DNA of 64,000 bases from Acidobacteriaceae bacterium (lineage in GTDB: Bacteria > Acidobacteriota > Terriglobia > Terriglobales > Acidobacteriaceae). Each line of letters opens with the position of its first letter. Position 1 is the first letter of the stretch. The notes beneath the pieces were generated by a model. That model had not been told where the DNA came from. It was given only the letters and a program-made list of their open reading frames with translations, and ran no database searches. Position numbers and translations under genes: made by a program. The stretch is from the NCBI GenBank assembly GCA_003152695.1, contig PMAT01000090.1, positions 55,048 through 119,047 of the forward strand, in the 5' to 3' direction. Positions 15,426-23,634 of this stretch are shown here, in pieces.

Positions 15426-16169
15426 TCACCAGCCCATCCCGCGGCGTCGTATCAGCACGCGAATGCCGACAGCGATCAGCACAAGCGGCCAAAACCGCCA
15501 GATACGGTCGAAGTTCACCACGTTCATCTCGTTGAGCAAGAAAAGTACGCCTAGTCCGATCAGGACGAACGCTCCAATCGGCACTCGCGAGGGCGGGCAG
15601 CATTCGGCATCTGCAGGCTGTCCCTCCGGAGCTGCTGTCGAAGGCGTGGTCGCCGTCAGCGGCGCGGCACCGGCAGCGACACCGGGAGCCGGACTCGGCG
15701 CCGGGCCCGGCGACGAGAACAGGCGGTTAAGGCCGAGCGGATCGGGCGCCGGCAAACCCATCTCGCGGGCACGAGCGGTCTGATACGCCTCAATCGGCAT
15801 ATAAATTACGAACGCAGCGATGCCCAAACCGAAGATGCCATTCACATGCGCGGCCATCCAGATCAGGGTGGCGAAGATCAGCACGTGTACGAAGCCCTTG
15901 GCATATTCGCCGTTGTACATGGCCCCGACCCCGGGAATAAATCCCAGCAGCGCGGCGAGGCGGGGACTTCCGACTCCGGCTACGGGTTGAGCACCCGGCG
16001 GCACGGCGGCAGTGCCGGGTGGTGGCATGGCGCTGCCTAGCTGCGAGGCCAAACATTCCTCACAATAGATAACGCCACGGATGTCTCGCACGCAGCTGTT
16101 GCACAGTGGTTTGCCACACGTACGGCAGAATGCGACTGCGGGAACGTCGACATGATTGGCGCAGTTCAT
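15426..16169 (-). CDS. B-box zinc-finger membrane protein with LiaF-like C-terminus
   Basis: A 247-residue protein. The N-terminal B-box-type zinc finger (CANHVDVPAVAFCRTCGKPLC, CxxC ... CEEC; residues 3-41) is followed by a Pro/Ala linker, two membrane helices around 70-130 (LGFIPGVGAMYNGEYAKGF, IFGLGIAAFVIYM), a second Ala/Pro linker and a C-terminal DUF5668-like membrane module (GAFVLIGLGVLFLLNEMN ... FWPLVLIAVGIRVLIRRR). It overlaps the anti-sigma gene by 4 bp. B-box membrane proteins of this kind are frequent in Acidobacteria. The role is unknown; zinc binding is inferred from the cysteines. Confidence 0.75.
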   Translation of the reverse strand: MNCANHVDVPAVAFCRTCGKPLCNSCVRDIRGVIYCEECLASQLGSAMPPPGTAAVPPGAQPVAGVGSPRLAALLGFIPGVGAMYNGEYAKGFVHVLIFATLIWMAAHVNGIFGLGIAAFVIYMPIEAYQTARAREMGLPAPDPLGLNRLFSSPGPAPSPAPGVAAGAAPLTATTPSTAAPEGQPADAECCPPSRVPIGAFVLIGLGVLFLLNEMNVVNFDRIWRFWPLVLIAVGIRVLIRRRGMGW

Positions 16170-16927
16170 GCGGTTCTCCTGTTCAGCCGGGCCTGATTGG
16201 TTAAATTCTTCATCCCTGGTTCATTCCCAGCTGGAGACACGGCCAGCTCGGGCTGGCTGGCGTCGCGGCTGTAGTTCTGATTAGTGCGATTCTTGTCTTG
16301 GTCTTGCCGGTTATCGCTCTTGGGTTGGGTCTTGGGTGCCGGTTCTTCCGGCTGCTGCTTTTCCGGGGCGGCGACGCGGCGCAAGTCACGCACCCGCGAC
16401 TCGATCTCATACACCAGGCGAAGGTTGTCGTAGTAACGAATTACGCGCGCCTGGGTCGAGGAATAAGTCCTGGCAATGCCCTTGGAGCTCAAGTCGAGCC
16501 GCCGCAGATCGCTGATATGAAGGCCAGCGATACTGAGCAGCAGCGTGATGGAGAAGAATGCCATGCCAAACGACATGGCGAAGCGCGGGGTGGCGACCGG
16601 TGCGAAGATCGGCGCCAAACGGCCCTTCACCTTGTCGAGCCAGCCCTCGCCACGTGGCGAGACTACGGCATGCTCCGACGGAAGCGCCCCTATGGTCTGC
16701 GCCAGAATGTTATGCACCAAGTGGCGCGGCGGTTCAACCTCATCCAGCCCCTCCAGCCAGTGCAGGCCGGCCGTGGCCTCTTCGACCATGGTGCGGCATG
16801 CCGGGCAGGACTGCTGGTGCGCCTCAAACGCGGCCAGCGTAGAGCCGTGCAGAGCGCCATCGATGGCTTCGGCCAGCAGGCCTTCGCACTCGACGCATTG
16901 CATTCCGGATTGGTTCTCGCTGGGCAT
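16166..16927 (-). CDS. Zinc-finger anti-sigma factor
   Basis: About 253 residues. The N-terminus carries the zinc-binding anti-sigma motif (CxxCEGLLAEAIDG ... HQQSCPACR, i.e. Hx3Cx2C), one membrane helix (about 115-135, FGMAFFSITLLLSIAGL) and a periplasmic Gln/Lys-rich tail. It should hold the ECF sigma factor encoded directly upstream inactive at the membrane until an envelope signal releases it. The ATG at 16927 overlaps the sigma stop (TGATG) and is preceded by AGGTGAG. Overlap with the next gene by 4 bp shows tight coupling. Confidence 0.85.
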   Translation of the reverse strand: MPSENQSGMQCVECEGLLAEAIDGALHGSTLAAFEAHQQSCPACRTMVEEATAGLHWLEGLDEVEPPRHLVHNILAQTIGALPSEHAVVSPRGEGWLDKVKGRLAPIFAPVATPRFAMSFGMAFFSITLLLSIAGLHISDLRRLDLSSKGIARTYSSTQARVIRYYDNLRLVYEIESRVRDLRRVAAPEKQQPEEPAPKTQPKSDNRQDQDKNRTNQNYSRDASQPELAVSPAGNEPGMKNLTNQARLNRRTA

Positions 16928-17526
16928 CAACTCACCTGTCTGTAACTACGTTGTAACAGCCTCGCAAGTTCCGTTCGCCCTCGATTTATACGACTTTTCA
17001 CAGTGCCTTCAGGGACTTTGAGGACTAGGGCAATGTCTTTGTAGTCCATATCCTGGAGATCGCGCAGAATGACTGCCTCTCGCAACTCGGGAGAGAGCTT
17101 GCGCAGAGCTTTATGGACCAGCGTCTGCGCCTCCTGGCTGCGCACCCCGGCTTCGGGACCGGCGGAGGGGTCTTCCAGCTTCTCCGCCAGGGTCAGGCCA
17201 TCGTCCTGGTTGCCCGGCGTTGCCTCCAGGGAGTCGGTGATGCGGTCGTATTTTCCCTTGCGAAAGTGATCCACCAGCAGATTTCGCGTGACCGTGGTGA
17301 CCCAAGTCATAAACGAAGCCCGCGTGGTGTCGAACGTGCTTAGCGTGCGATACATTTTGATGAATACTTCCTGCGACAAGTCAGCCGCATCCTCCGGCGA
17401 TCCCGAAAAGCGATAGCAGATGTTATAGATCCGGCGATGATACTGCTGAACGATCTCCTGCCAAGCCGCAGCGTCGCCTGTAACACAGCGACGGATGAGG
17501 GCATTGACGGCTTGGATATCGTCCAA
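16927..17526 (-). CDS. RNA polymerase ECF sigma factor (RpoE/SigW type)
   Basis: A 199-residue ECF sigma factor. Region 2 shows YNICYRFSGSPEDAADLSQEVFIKMYRTLSTF (about 36-68) and the -10-reading helix SFMTWVTTVTRNLLVDHFRK. Region 4 shows LSPELREAVILRDLQDMDYKDIALVL and PEGTVKSRINRGRTEL (about 143-190). It directs transcription of an envelope-stress regulon and probably of its own operon: on the minus strand GAACTT-N15-CGTA lies about 60-80 bp upstream. The start is TTG, supported by GGGAGC seven bases before. It is the first gene of a five-gene operon. Confidence 0.92.
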   Translation of the reverse strand: MDDIQAVNALIRRCVTGDAAAWQEIVQQYHRRIYNICYRFSGSPEDAADLSQEVFIKMYRTLSTFDTTRASFMTWVTTVTRNLLVDHFRKGKYDRITDSLEATPGNQDDGLTLAEKLEDPSAGPEAGVRSQEAQTLVHKALRKLSPELREAVILRDLQDMDYKDIALVLKVPEGTVKSRINRGRTELARLLQRSYRQVS

Positions 17527-17583
17527 TCAGCGCTCCCAAGGGGCGTGACTGCTGGCCCAATCCCACTCTCTGCTAAAGACTTA

Positions 17584-17608
17584 TACGAAAAAGCACGATC
17601 AGAAGTTC
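17584..17608 (-). promoter_or_regulatory. Possible ECF-type promoter of the sigma operon
   Basis: Minus strand GAACTT (17608-17603), 15 bp, then CGTATA (17587-17582), resembling RpoE-type GAACTT/TCTNA or CGTC promoters. It would allow autoregulation. Based on similarity only. Confidence 0.4.
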
Positions 17609-17758
17609 GATCGAATCAGACAGACTCCGCCCGCTCTTGCATTGGCCAGAAACTTTGGACGTGCGGATGATTTTCGCCTGCATTGTAGCAGGGGCGGGAA
17701 GCTTCGGGCGGTGACGACGAAAGGGAACGAAGCGGGCAAACCGCACGAAGTCTCCGCA

Positions 17759-17798
17759 ATTCCCAAATTGGGAATGTTAACTACTAAAGTATTAGTTA
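17759..17798. promoter_or_regulatory. Two adjacent palindromes in the sigma/kinase divergent region
   Basis: A perfect 17-bp palindrome ATTCCCAA-A-TTGGGAAT (17759-17775) is followed two bases later by the dyad TAACTA...TAGTTA (17778-17798). Both lie between the ECF sigma gene and the hybrid kinase gene, in a 530-bp stretch without a credible gene. They look like operators of one or two dimeric regulators. Confidence 0.5.
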
Positions 17799-18057
17799 GC
17801 GCGCCAGAGAGTGCTATGGATCAAAGCCTGAAAGTGGTACAATTTTATACAGGTTGCTTGGAGTTCTTCCTGTCGCGCCACGCTGGGAGGAATTGCCATC
17901 GACAACGGGCGCGCCGCCCAAAGTCCTGCGCGTTTAGGGACGAACCGGGCGCAATTTGCGGTATGCAAGCCCAGGACAAGCACGACAAATTCCGTATTTT
18001 GCGCAGTGGGATTAGGGTTTTCGGACGTGCGCCCTAGGATTGCGCGGGTCTGGCCCG

Positions 18058-20088
18058 ATGCCGCTTATTGTCATCGTCGCGCTGCTGATTGAGACTGCGC
18101 TATTGCTTTGGCTGCTCCGATGCAAGCTTAGGAGTGATCGTGAACTGGTGCGCCTGCGCCAGGAATTGGCGGCCGAATCGGCCCGCCTGCGCGACGCGGA
18201 GAATAAGCAGCAACTCCTCTTCTCCGCTAACCCCTATCCTATGTGGGTTTATGACTGTAGGACCTTGCGCTTTGTTTCGGTGAATGATGCCGCGGTGCGG
18301 ACCTACGGGTTTTCCCGCGAGGAATTCCTGGGAATGACGATCTTGGGTATCCGCCCTCCCGAGGAGACACCGGCGTTGCTGAATTATGTGAGCCATATCC
18401 ATCCTGGGTTTAACGGCATTGGAATCCGGCGCCACCGGAAAAAGGACGGCAGTCTTCTATTCGTCGAGATCAGCGGGTTCGCTTTCGAGCGCAATGGCGG
18501 TTCCTACGAATTGACACTGGCCAATGACGTCACCCAACGCAAGCTTATGGAGGAGGCGCTAATACAATCGCAGACCTCGCTGCAATCGCTGGTGGACAGT
18601 GCACCTTTCGGTATCTGCCGTACTTCGCTCGAGGAGGACCGGTTTGAATCCCTGAATCCAGCGATGCTGAAGATCCTGGGCGGCTACCGTCTCGACGAAG
18701 CCATGGGCCTGAAAATCTCTACCCAGGTCTATTCGGACCCTAGGGACCGCGGCCGCCTGATGGAGATCCTTCGGCGAAATGCAACCGTCCAGGGTTATGA
18801 ACTCAACTTGCTGCGGCGTGATGGCAGCACGGTGCCACTGCGAATCTCCGGTTCGCTGGCTAGCGACCCTCATAGCAATGCGGAATACTTCACTGGCTAT
18901 GTCGAAGACATGACCCAGCAGAGCGCGCTGGAGCAGCAGGTCCGGCAGGTGCAGAAACTGGAGGCAGTGGCCAGACTGGCAGGAGGCGTGGCTCACGATT
19001 TCAACAACATCCTGGTGGTGATCAAGCTCTCGACCGAATTGATGCTGGCTCAGACCACGCTGGATAATCCGCTCAGCAAGTCGCTGTTGCAGGTTTCCAA
19101 CGCCGCCGACCGGGCCGCCGCCCTCACCCGGCAGATGCTGGCACTGGGGCGGCAGCAGATTATGCAGGTCCGCGTCATCAACGTGAACTCCGTGGTAACC
19201 GAAACTTCGCACATGTTGTGCCGCATCATCGGAGAAGACATTCGACTGGTGACCAACCTCTGCGACACCCTGGAGAATTCCCGCCTGGATCCCAATCAGG
19301 TTGGCCAAGTGATCCTCAACCTGGCGGTCAACGCGCGCGATGCCATGCCCGAAGGCGGCGTCCTCCATCTCGAAACCTGCAACGTCGACTTAGACAATGC
19401 CTACGCCCAGGAGCATCCGCCCGTCCAACCCGGACGCTACGTGATGTTAGCGGTTAGCGACACCGGGACCGGCATCGACAAATCGATTCTGCCGCGCATT
19501 TTCGATCCCTTCTTCACCACCAAGGAAGTGGGCAAAGGCACCGGCCTGGGGCTGTCGATCGTGTACGGCATTGTGAAACAGAGCGGCGGCTACGTCTGGG
19601 TTTACAGCGAACCGGCGCATGGCACAACCTTCAAACTCTACTTCCCCGCGATTACCGCACCCTTGGAGAATCCGCTGGTGTGCAGCGAGGCGTACTCGGA
19701 GCCGAGCGGGCAAACCATCCTGATCGTCGAAGACGACGCCACCATTCGCGGCAATGTGCGTGAGTGTTTGCAGCAGTTGGGTTACCACGTCGTCGAAGCT
19801 GAGAATGGGGAGGCCGCGCTGCAGGTTTACGACCGTCTGCACGGCAAAATCGATCTGGTCCTTTCCGACCTGGTGATGCCGGGCATGGGAGGCTATGAAC
19901 TGGCGGGCCAGCTTGCCCAGCGTCACCCGGGGGTGCGAATGCTGTTCATGTCAGGCTACACGGAAGACAGTGCGGCGCGCCGCGACATCCTGTTGCAGGG
20001 TAGTGCATTTCTGCAGAAGCCATTCAGTGTCGCCGACTTGTCGACTGCCGTGCACCAGGCATTGGCGGTTCGCGCCGCCATGGCTTAA
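18058..20088 (+). CDS. Hybrid sensor histidine kinase (TM-PAS-PAS-HisKA-HATPase-REC)
   Basis: About 676 residues. One N-terminal membrane helix (PLIVIVALLIETALLLWLL) is followed by two PAS domains (NPYPMWVYDCRTLRFVSVND; SAPFGICRTSLEEDRFESLN), the HisKA box GGVAHDFNNILVVIK with phospho-His313, and the ATPase N/G boxes (ILNLAVNARDAMPEGG, DTGTGIDKSI, GKGTGLGLSIVYG). A C-terminal receiver domain follows (ILIVEDDATIRG, acceptor Asp in LVLSDLVMPGMGG). The receiver suggests phosphorelay through a separate Hpt protein or self-control. The ATG at 18058 is preferred over TTG at 18040, although neither has a good ribosome binding site. Signal unknown; the palindromes at 17759-17798 lie upstream. Confidence 0.9.
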   Translation: MPLIVIVALLIETALLLWLLRCKLRSDRELVRLRQELAAESARLRDAENKQQLLFSANPYPMWVYDCRTLRFVSVNDAAVRTYGFSREEFLGMTILGIRPPEETPALLNYVSHIHPGFNGIGIRRHRKKDGSLLFVEISGFAFERNGGSYELTLANDVTQRKLMEEALIQSQTSLQSLVDSAPFGICRTSLEEDRFESLNPAMLKILGGYRLDEAMGLKISTQVYSDPRDRGRLMEILRRNATVQGYELNLLRRDGSTVPLRISGSLASDPHSNAEYFTGYVEDMTQQSALEQQVRQVQKLEAVARLAGGVAHDFNNILVVIKLSTELMLAQTTLDNPLSKSLLQVSNAADRAAALTRQMLALGRQQIMQVRVINVNSVVTETSHMLCRIIGEDIRLVTNLCDTLENSRLDPNQVGQVILNLAVNARDAMPEGGVLHLETCNVDLDNAYAQEHPPVQPGRYVMLAVSDTGTGIDKSILPRIFDPFFTTKEVGKGTGLGLSIVYGIVKQSGGYVWVYSEPAHGTTFKLYFPAITAPLENPLVCSEAYSEPSGQTILIVEDDATIRGNVRECLQQLGYHVVEAENGEAALQVYDRLHGKIDLVLSDLVMPGMGGYELAGQLAQRHPGVRMLFMSGYTEDSAARRDILLQGSAFLQKPFSVADLSTAVHQALAVRAAMA

Positions 20089-20102
20089 TGCCTGCTCGCG
20101 CT

Positions 20103-20390
20103 TCATTCTGCGCGGAACAGGCCGGCCCAGGAATCATCCAAGTTGTTCCAGCGATCACCTTCCAACCACTTGCCCTCGGAATCGGGCAGGTAGAGGACCC
20201 CGTGGCCCTGGGCGCAAACCATTTCCGTTCCTGACCCGTTGAACAAGATGCTGCCCGGCGCGCCGATGCGGACGGGAATACTCAGCCGCCGCAAACAGAC
20301 GCGGCAGCGCTTTTGTTGGTCGCGGACCGACCATGACAGTGGAGCGATCGCAAGCATCAGGAACAGCCACAAGGCCGCGCCATCGGCCAC
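20103..20390 (-). CDS. Small membrane-anchored hypothetical protein with CxxC
   Basis: A 95-residue product from GTG at 20390: a membrane helix (AALWLFLMLAIAPLSW, about 4-20), then RCRVCLRRL with a CxxC, a beta-rich part (IPVRIGAPGSILFNGSGTEMVCAQGHGVLYLPD, with a further Cys and His) and an acidic, Trp-rich end (WLEGDRWNNLDDSWAGLF). It looks like a one-helix membrane protein with a small Cys/His metal-binding module. The frame is closed just upstream at about 20460 and there is no ATG, so the start is uncertain. Convergent with the hybrid kinase gene. Function unknown. Confidence 0.55.
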   Translation of the reverse strand: MADGAALWLFLMLAIAPLSWSVRDQQKRCRVCLRRLSIPVRIGAPGSILFNGSGTEMVCAQGHGVLYLPDSEGKWLEGDRWNNLDDSWAGLFRAE

Positions 20391-20619
20391 CGGATACTCC
20401 GATCCAAGCAGGGATGTACGCCCGGTCCAGCCGGATTCGCCCCCTCCGTCGGAGGATATTCATAAATCGCCTGAACACCGCTGTGTGCAGTAGCTCACAT
20501 TCACGGCGGCGCAAAACGGGTAGGATGGATCGAACCGCTTCTCAGGGATGCATCGGCTGGCGATTCGCCGGCCATGTGGGCGGCAGAGATTCGCGTAGTT
20601 ATTTCGGGAGGAGATCAAG

Positions 20620-20865
20620 ATGGCCGAACCAAGTTACGAAGAACTGAAAGCCCGAGTCCAGGAATTGGAAAAGCAGACTCAACGCAAGCGGGGCAGCCTG
20701 GATTTCAAGGTCAGCGAAAAAGGCGGGATGAGCGTCTATGGCCTGGGACGATTCCCGGTCACCCTCTATTACGAGCAATGGATCCGGTTGCTCGACCAAG
20801 TCGATCAGATTCGCGAGTTTCTGGAAGCCAACAAGGCTGGCATGAAATTGAAGCACACGGAATGA
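20620..20865 (+). CDS. Small conserved coiled-coil hypothetical protein
   Basis: An 81-residue protein with GGGAGGAG at 20607-20614 as a good ribosome binding site. The N-terminal 25 residues form a charged helix (SYEELKARVQELEKQTQRKR), followed by a small beta part (SLDFKVSEKGGMSVYGLGRFPVTLYYEQW) and a C-terminal helix (LLDQVDQIREFLEANKAG). I do not recognise a named family. Probably cytoplasmic. It lies alone upstream of tRNA-Arg. Confidence 0.7.
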   Translation: MAEPSYEELKARVQELEKQTQRKRGSLDFKVSEKGGMSVYGLGRFPVTLYYEQWIRLLDQVDQIREFLEANKAGMKLKHTE

Positions 20866-20930
20866 TCGCTGCGGAACATTGGGGTAGCTCCGGTCCGCAA
20901 GACCCACCACGGCTATGATAGTGGCGCGTG

Positions 20931-20936
20931 TATAAT
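20931..20936 (+). promoter_or_regulatory. TATAAT -10 element of the tRNA-Arg gene
   Basis: A perfect TATAAT ends ten bases before the mature tRNA 5' end. No clear -35 consensus is visible. Confidence 0.6.
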
Positions 20937-20946
20937 TTTTACGAGC

Positions 20947-21023
20947 GCGCCCGTAGCTCAGCTGGATAGAGCGATTGCCTCCGGAGCAATAGGTCGGGAG
21001 TTCGAATCTCTCCGGGCGCGCCA
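20947..21023 (+). tRNA. tRNA-Arg (anticodon CCG)
   Basis: A complete 77-nt cloverleaf: acceptor GCGCCCG/CGGGCGC, D-arm with AGCTCAGCTGGATAGAGC, anticodon stem ATTGC/GCAAT around loop CTCCGGA (anticodon CCG, reads CGG), variable loop AGGTC, T-arm with TTCGAAT, discriminator G and encoded CCA (21021-21023). Confidence 0.97.
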
Positions 21024-21096
21024 GAGACCCGTATCCTCCTAGCTGTGCGCCCCCGTCATGCTCTCTCTGATTTTTTTGAAAGTTCTCGCACAGGAC

Positions 21097-22839
21097 CTAG
21101 CGAACGGCCGCAAGGGTGTCGAGTTCTTGCTGCAACTTGCGTAAGCGCTCAAACTCGTTTTGCACGGCATTGGTACCGGCGGCCACAAGCTCTCTGGCCT
21201 TGGAAAGCGCTTGTTCGGCTGATGCGCCCACCTCGCGCAGCAGCCTGCGAACGTCGGATTCAAGCCGCAGACGGCTCTCCACCACTCGCTGTTCGACATC
21301 CCCCTGAACGCGTGAGGCGTTAGTGTCCAGAAGCTGCTCCAAAAAGTTCGCCGCGTCCTTTTGTACCCAGCGACGAATGTGAAGCGCTCCCATCACGGCA
21401 TCGAACGAGTACAACAGGGGCGACGCCGGGTGCGCGATGGTGACCATGTCGTGAAAGAAAAACCGCGAGCGGGTTCGGAAGCCATGCTCGGCATCCAACG
21501 ATTTTGGCAAGTGCGAGAAGTCAGCCGCCTGCTCCTCGGAAATTCGCAGCAGCAGCCCGTTTACCAGGTCCACGAAGCGCTGCGTGACCGCGCCATAGAG
21601 TTCCTCCGCCTGCGTCTCCTCAGTGTCCAGCCACGGCATGACATGCCGCCGAGCGACCGTCTGGGCAATCGTCATGAACTCCCTCCGCCTGCGCGGACCA
21701 AACGTGGTCGCTACAGCGCTGGTCTCGCGCTTAAACTCTTCCCGGGCGATTGGCAATACCTGCTTCAGGAATTCCTTGCGACGACCAAGCAGCGTCATCG
21801 CCAGTCTCATCTGCCCGGCCGAAAACAGGGCCCCGAGGTCCCGCAGCGATTGCTCGGCCTGGCTTACGGTCTGCCGGAGATGCGCAATCCTTTGTTCCGA
21901 GTTGGCAATCGGTTCTCTTAGCGCCCTGACGCGTTCCTCGAGCGAGCGTTGCAGCGAAGCCGAGAATCGGCGCATCCCCCGCTCCGCCGCCGCACGAGTC
22001 ATGGCCTGCCCTGATTTGCTGGCCAGGAGTTTGAGATTTTCCATCAGGTTGTTCCAGTCATCGGCATCGGTGGAGTTGTTAAGCCGATTTAGCGCGCTGA
22101 CTTCATAGATCTGGCCAACCGGCCTCTTCAGACGGTCCTCAAGAACTTTGGTTGCGAACTCCGACGCTTGCTGCCGTTCCGTAGCCGAGACGCGGTCAAT
22201 TTTGTTCAGCACGATCAGAATCTCGTCAACATTAGCGGCGACCGCCTCGATCAGCGCCACTTCCTCCCCGGAAATCGGCGGGTCGGCGCCCACGACCAGA
22301 ATGGCGGCATCGATTTGCGGTATGAAATCCCTGGTGGTTTCCGTGTTCCCGGAGAAGACAGAGCCAATTCCCGGGGTATCGACCAGGCACATTCCACTGG
22401 CCAGCAGCGGCGAAGGCAGGAAGACCTCAACTCCAGCCACTTGCTTGGAGTTTTCCGGGTTCAATTCTTCGGAAACATACTGCGGCAGCTCCTCCGGCCG
22501 AATCGTCCGCCAGCGAGTGTCGATCAGAACGCGCGCCGTTAGCCTATCTCCGTAACGTAGCACCGTGGGCACGGTGGTCACGGGCACAACCCCGGTCGGA
22601 AGTATCGGTTCTCCTACGAAGGCGTCGAGCAGGGTGGATTTGCCGCGTTTGAACTGGCCGACGCAAGCGACGAAGAAGCGCCCTTCATTGATTCGTGCGA
22701 CCAACTGCCGCACGTCGGCGCTGACCGAACCTTCGCCCAACTGCTCGGCCATTGCCGCCAGTCGATCCAGTGCTTGCGCGTGGGGAGTCCGGGCAACGGC
22801 AGCTTGGTTGGGAATCGAGATGTCATCAATGTTGTGCAT
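21097..22839 (-). CDS. Bacterial dynamin-like GTPase
   Basis: About 580 residues. GTPase motifs are GQFKRGKS (G1, about 61-68), the TTVPT switch (about 88-92), DTPGIGS (G3, 154-160) and NKID (G4, 212-215). A long helical stalk follows, and a hydrophobic loop (PASPLLYSFDAVMGALHIRRW, shown here in two parts: PASPLLYSFDAVMG and ALHIRRW) may act as membrane paddle. The end is again coiled coil (RLRLESDVRRLLREVG; LRKLQQELDTL). Bacterial dynamin-like proteins remodel or repair membranes and some act in phage defence. It is the last gene of a run with an AAA-type ATPase and a partner protein. The ATG at 22839 is chosen; TTG at 22854 is an alternative. Confidence 0.85.
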   Translation of the reverse strand: MHNIDDISIPNQAAVARTPHAQALDRLAAMAEQLGEGSVSADVRQLVARINEGRFFVACVGQFKRGKSTLLDAFVGEPILPTGVVPVTTVPTVLRYGDRLTARVLIDTRWRTIRPEELPQYVSEELNPENSKQVAGVEVFLPSPLLASGMCLVDTPGIGSVFSGNTETTRDFIPQIDAAILVVGADPPISGEEVALIEAVAANVDEILIVLNKIDRVSATERQQASEFATKVLEDRLKRPVGQIYEVSALNRLNNSTDADDWNNLMENLKLLASKSGQAMTRAAAERGMRRFSASLQRSLEERVRALREPIANSEQRIAHLRQTVSQAEQSLRDLGALFSAGQMRLAMTLLGRRKEFLKQVLPIAREEFKRETSAVATTFGPRRRREFMTIAQTVARRHVMPWLDTEETQAEELYGAVTQRFVDLVNGLLLRISEEQAADFSHLPKSLDAEHGFRTRSRFFFHDMVTIAHPASPLLYSFDAVMGALHIRRWVQKDAANFLEQLLDTNASRVQGDVEQRVVESRLRLESDVRRLLREVGASAEQALSKARELVAAGTNAVQNEFERLRKLQQELDTLAAVR

Positions 22840-22890
22840 CGTTCGTTGGTTCAACTAGGGTTCGCTCAACCACTTCCATCGCCGCGCGGA

Positions 22891-23634
22891 TCATTGACTC
22901 ACCATCGCGATTCTGTAATCAATGTACAGCGGCGCGATCTTGATCTGGTTCTCGTGACAGTACTTGGGGGTCTTGGCCATGCGAATCATTTGGAGCATGG
23001 CTCCGGGATTTCCCTCGCTGTACTCGACCACTTTATTCAGAAATTGCTCGACATTGTCCGCCGTTAAACCCTCTCGCTCGGCACAGCCTGCTGCAAAACG
23101 ACGTGCAACTTCCGGATCGAAATTTCGCAGCGCGAACCTCTCAGCTCGATCGGGAAATAGCGGCAGAACGAATCCCACATCCTCCATGTGGGCGGAACGC
23201 GATACCGCGATCACCGGGACCGACCAGTTCAACATGAGCTCACGAATTGAGGCTGCCAACGCCTGCGAGGGACGCACAAGATGGTCCACGATGACCAGAT
23301 ATTTGGAGTTGCGCAGTGCATCGCGGACCAGTCCTTTTACGGAGGTGGTGGTTTTCGCCTGCAGCGACTCCGTCCCGCGCCGGCACGACTTGGTGAGCAC
23401 GGGATGTTCCAGTTCCAACAGCGACTCCGCTAGATCTCGGTACAGCGCCTGCGGGGTCGGGTTCTGCGGACTGTACAGGACGTCAGCGAATTCCGGGAAC
23501 ACCCGCCGCAACAGCAAGGTCTTTCCAACGCCTGCGGGGCCGTGCAAGAGGAACGAACGTCGAGCCGCAAAGCGCGATCGCAATTGCTCGACCTCCTGTT
23601 CGCGTCCGAAAATTGTGAGACCGGCAAGCATCAT
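22891..23634 (-). CDS. AAA/STAND-type ATPase
   Basis: A 247-residue P-loop ATPase of the AAA_16/STAND kind: FGREQEVEQL at the start, Walker A GPAGVGKT (32-39), Walker B KYLVIVDHL, a sensor-like VPVIAVSRS and a C-terminal helical part with VVEYSEGNPGAMLQMIRMA, typical of the winged-helix/GxP region of STAND ATPases. It has no effector or repeat domain of its own. Its ATG overlaps the stop of the upstream gene (ATGATGA region, 23629-23634) and the dynamin-like gene follows after about 50 bp, so the three are likely one functional unit. It may act as a switch that controls the dynamin or the partner protein. Confidence 0.8.
   Translation of the reverse strand: MMLAGLTIFGREQEVEQLRSRFAARRSFLLHGPAGVGKTLLLRRVFPEFADVLYSPQNPTPQALYRDLAESLLELEHPVLTKSCRRGTESLQAKTTTSVKGLVRDALRNSKYLVIVDHLVRPSQALAASIRELMLNWSVPVIAVSRSAHMEDVGFVLPLFPDRAERFALRNFDPEVARRFAAGCAEREGLTADNVEQFLNKVVEYSEGNPGAMLQMIRMAKTPKYCHENQIKIAPLYIDYRIAMVSQ

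Noticed and set aside
17642-18037. 131-codon plus-strand frame in the sigma/kinase divergent region
   Set aside because: Composition is not protein-like (many Arg, Cys and His in clusters), no ribosome binding site, and it covers the palindromes and both promoter regions.
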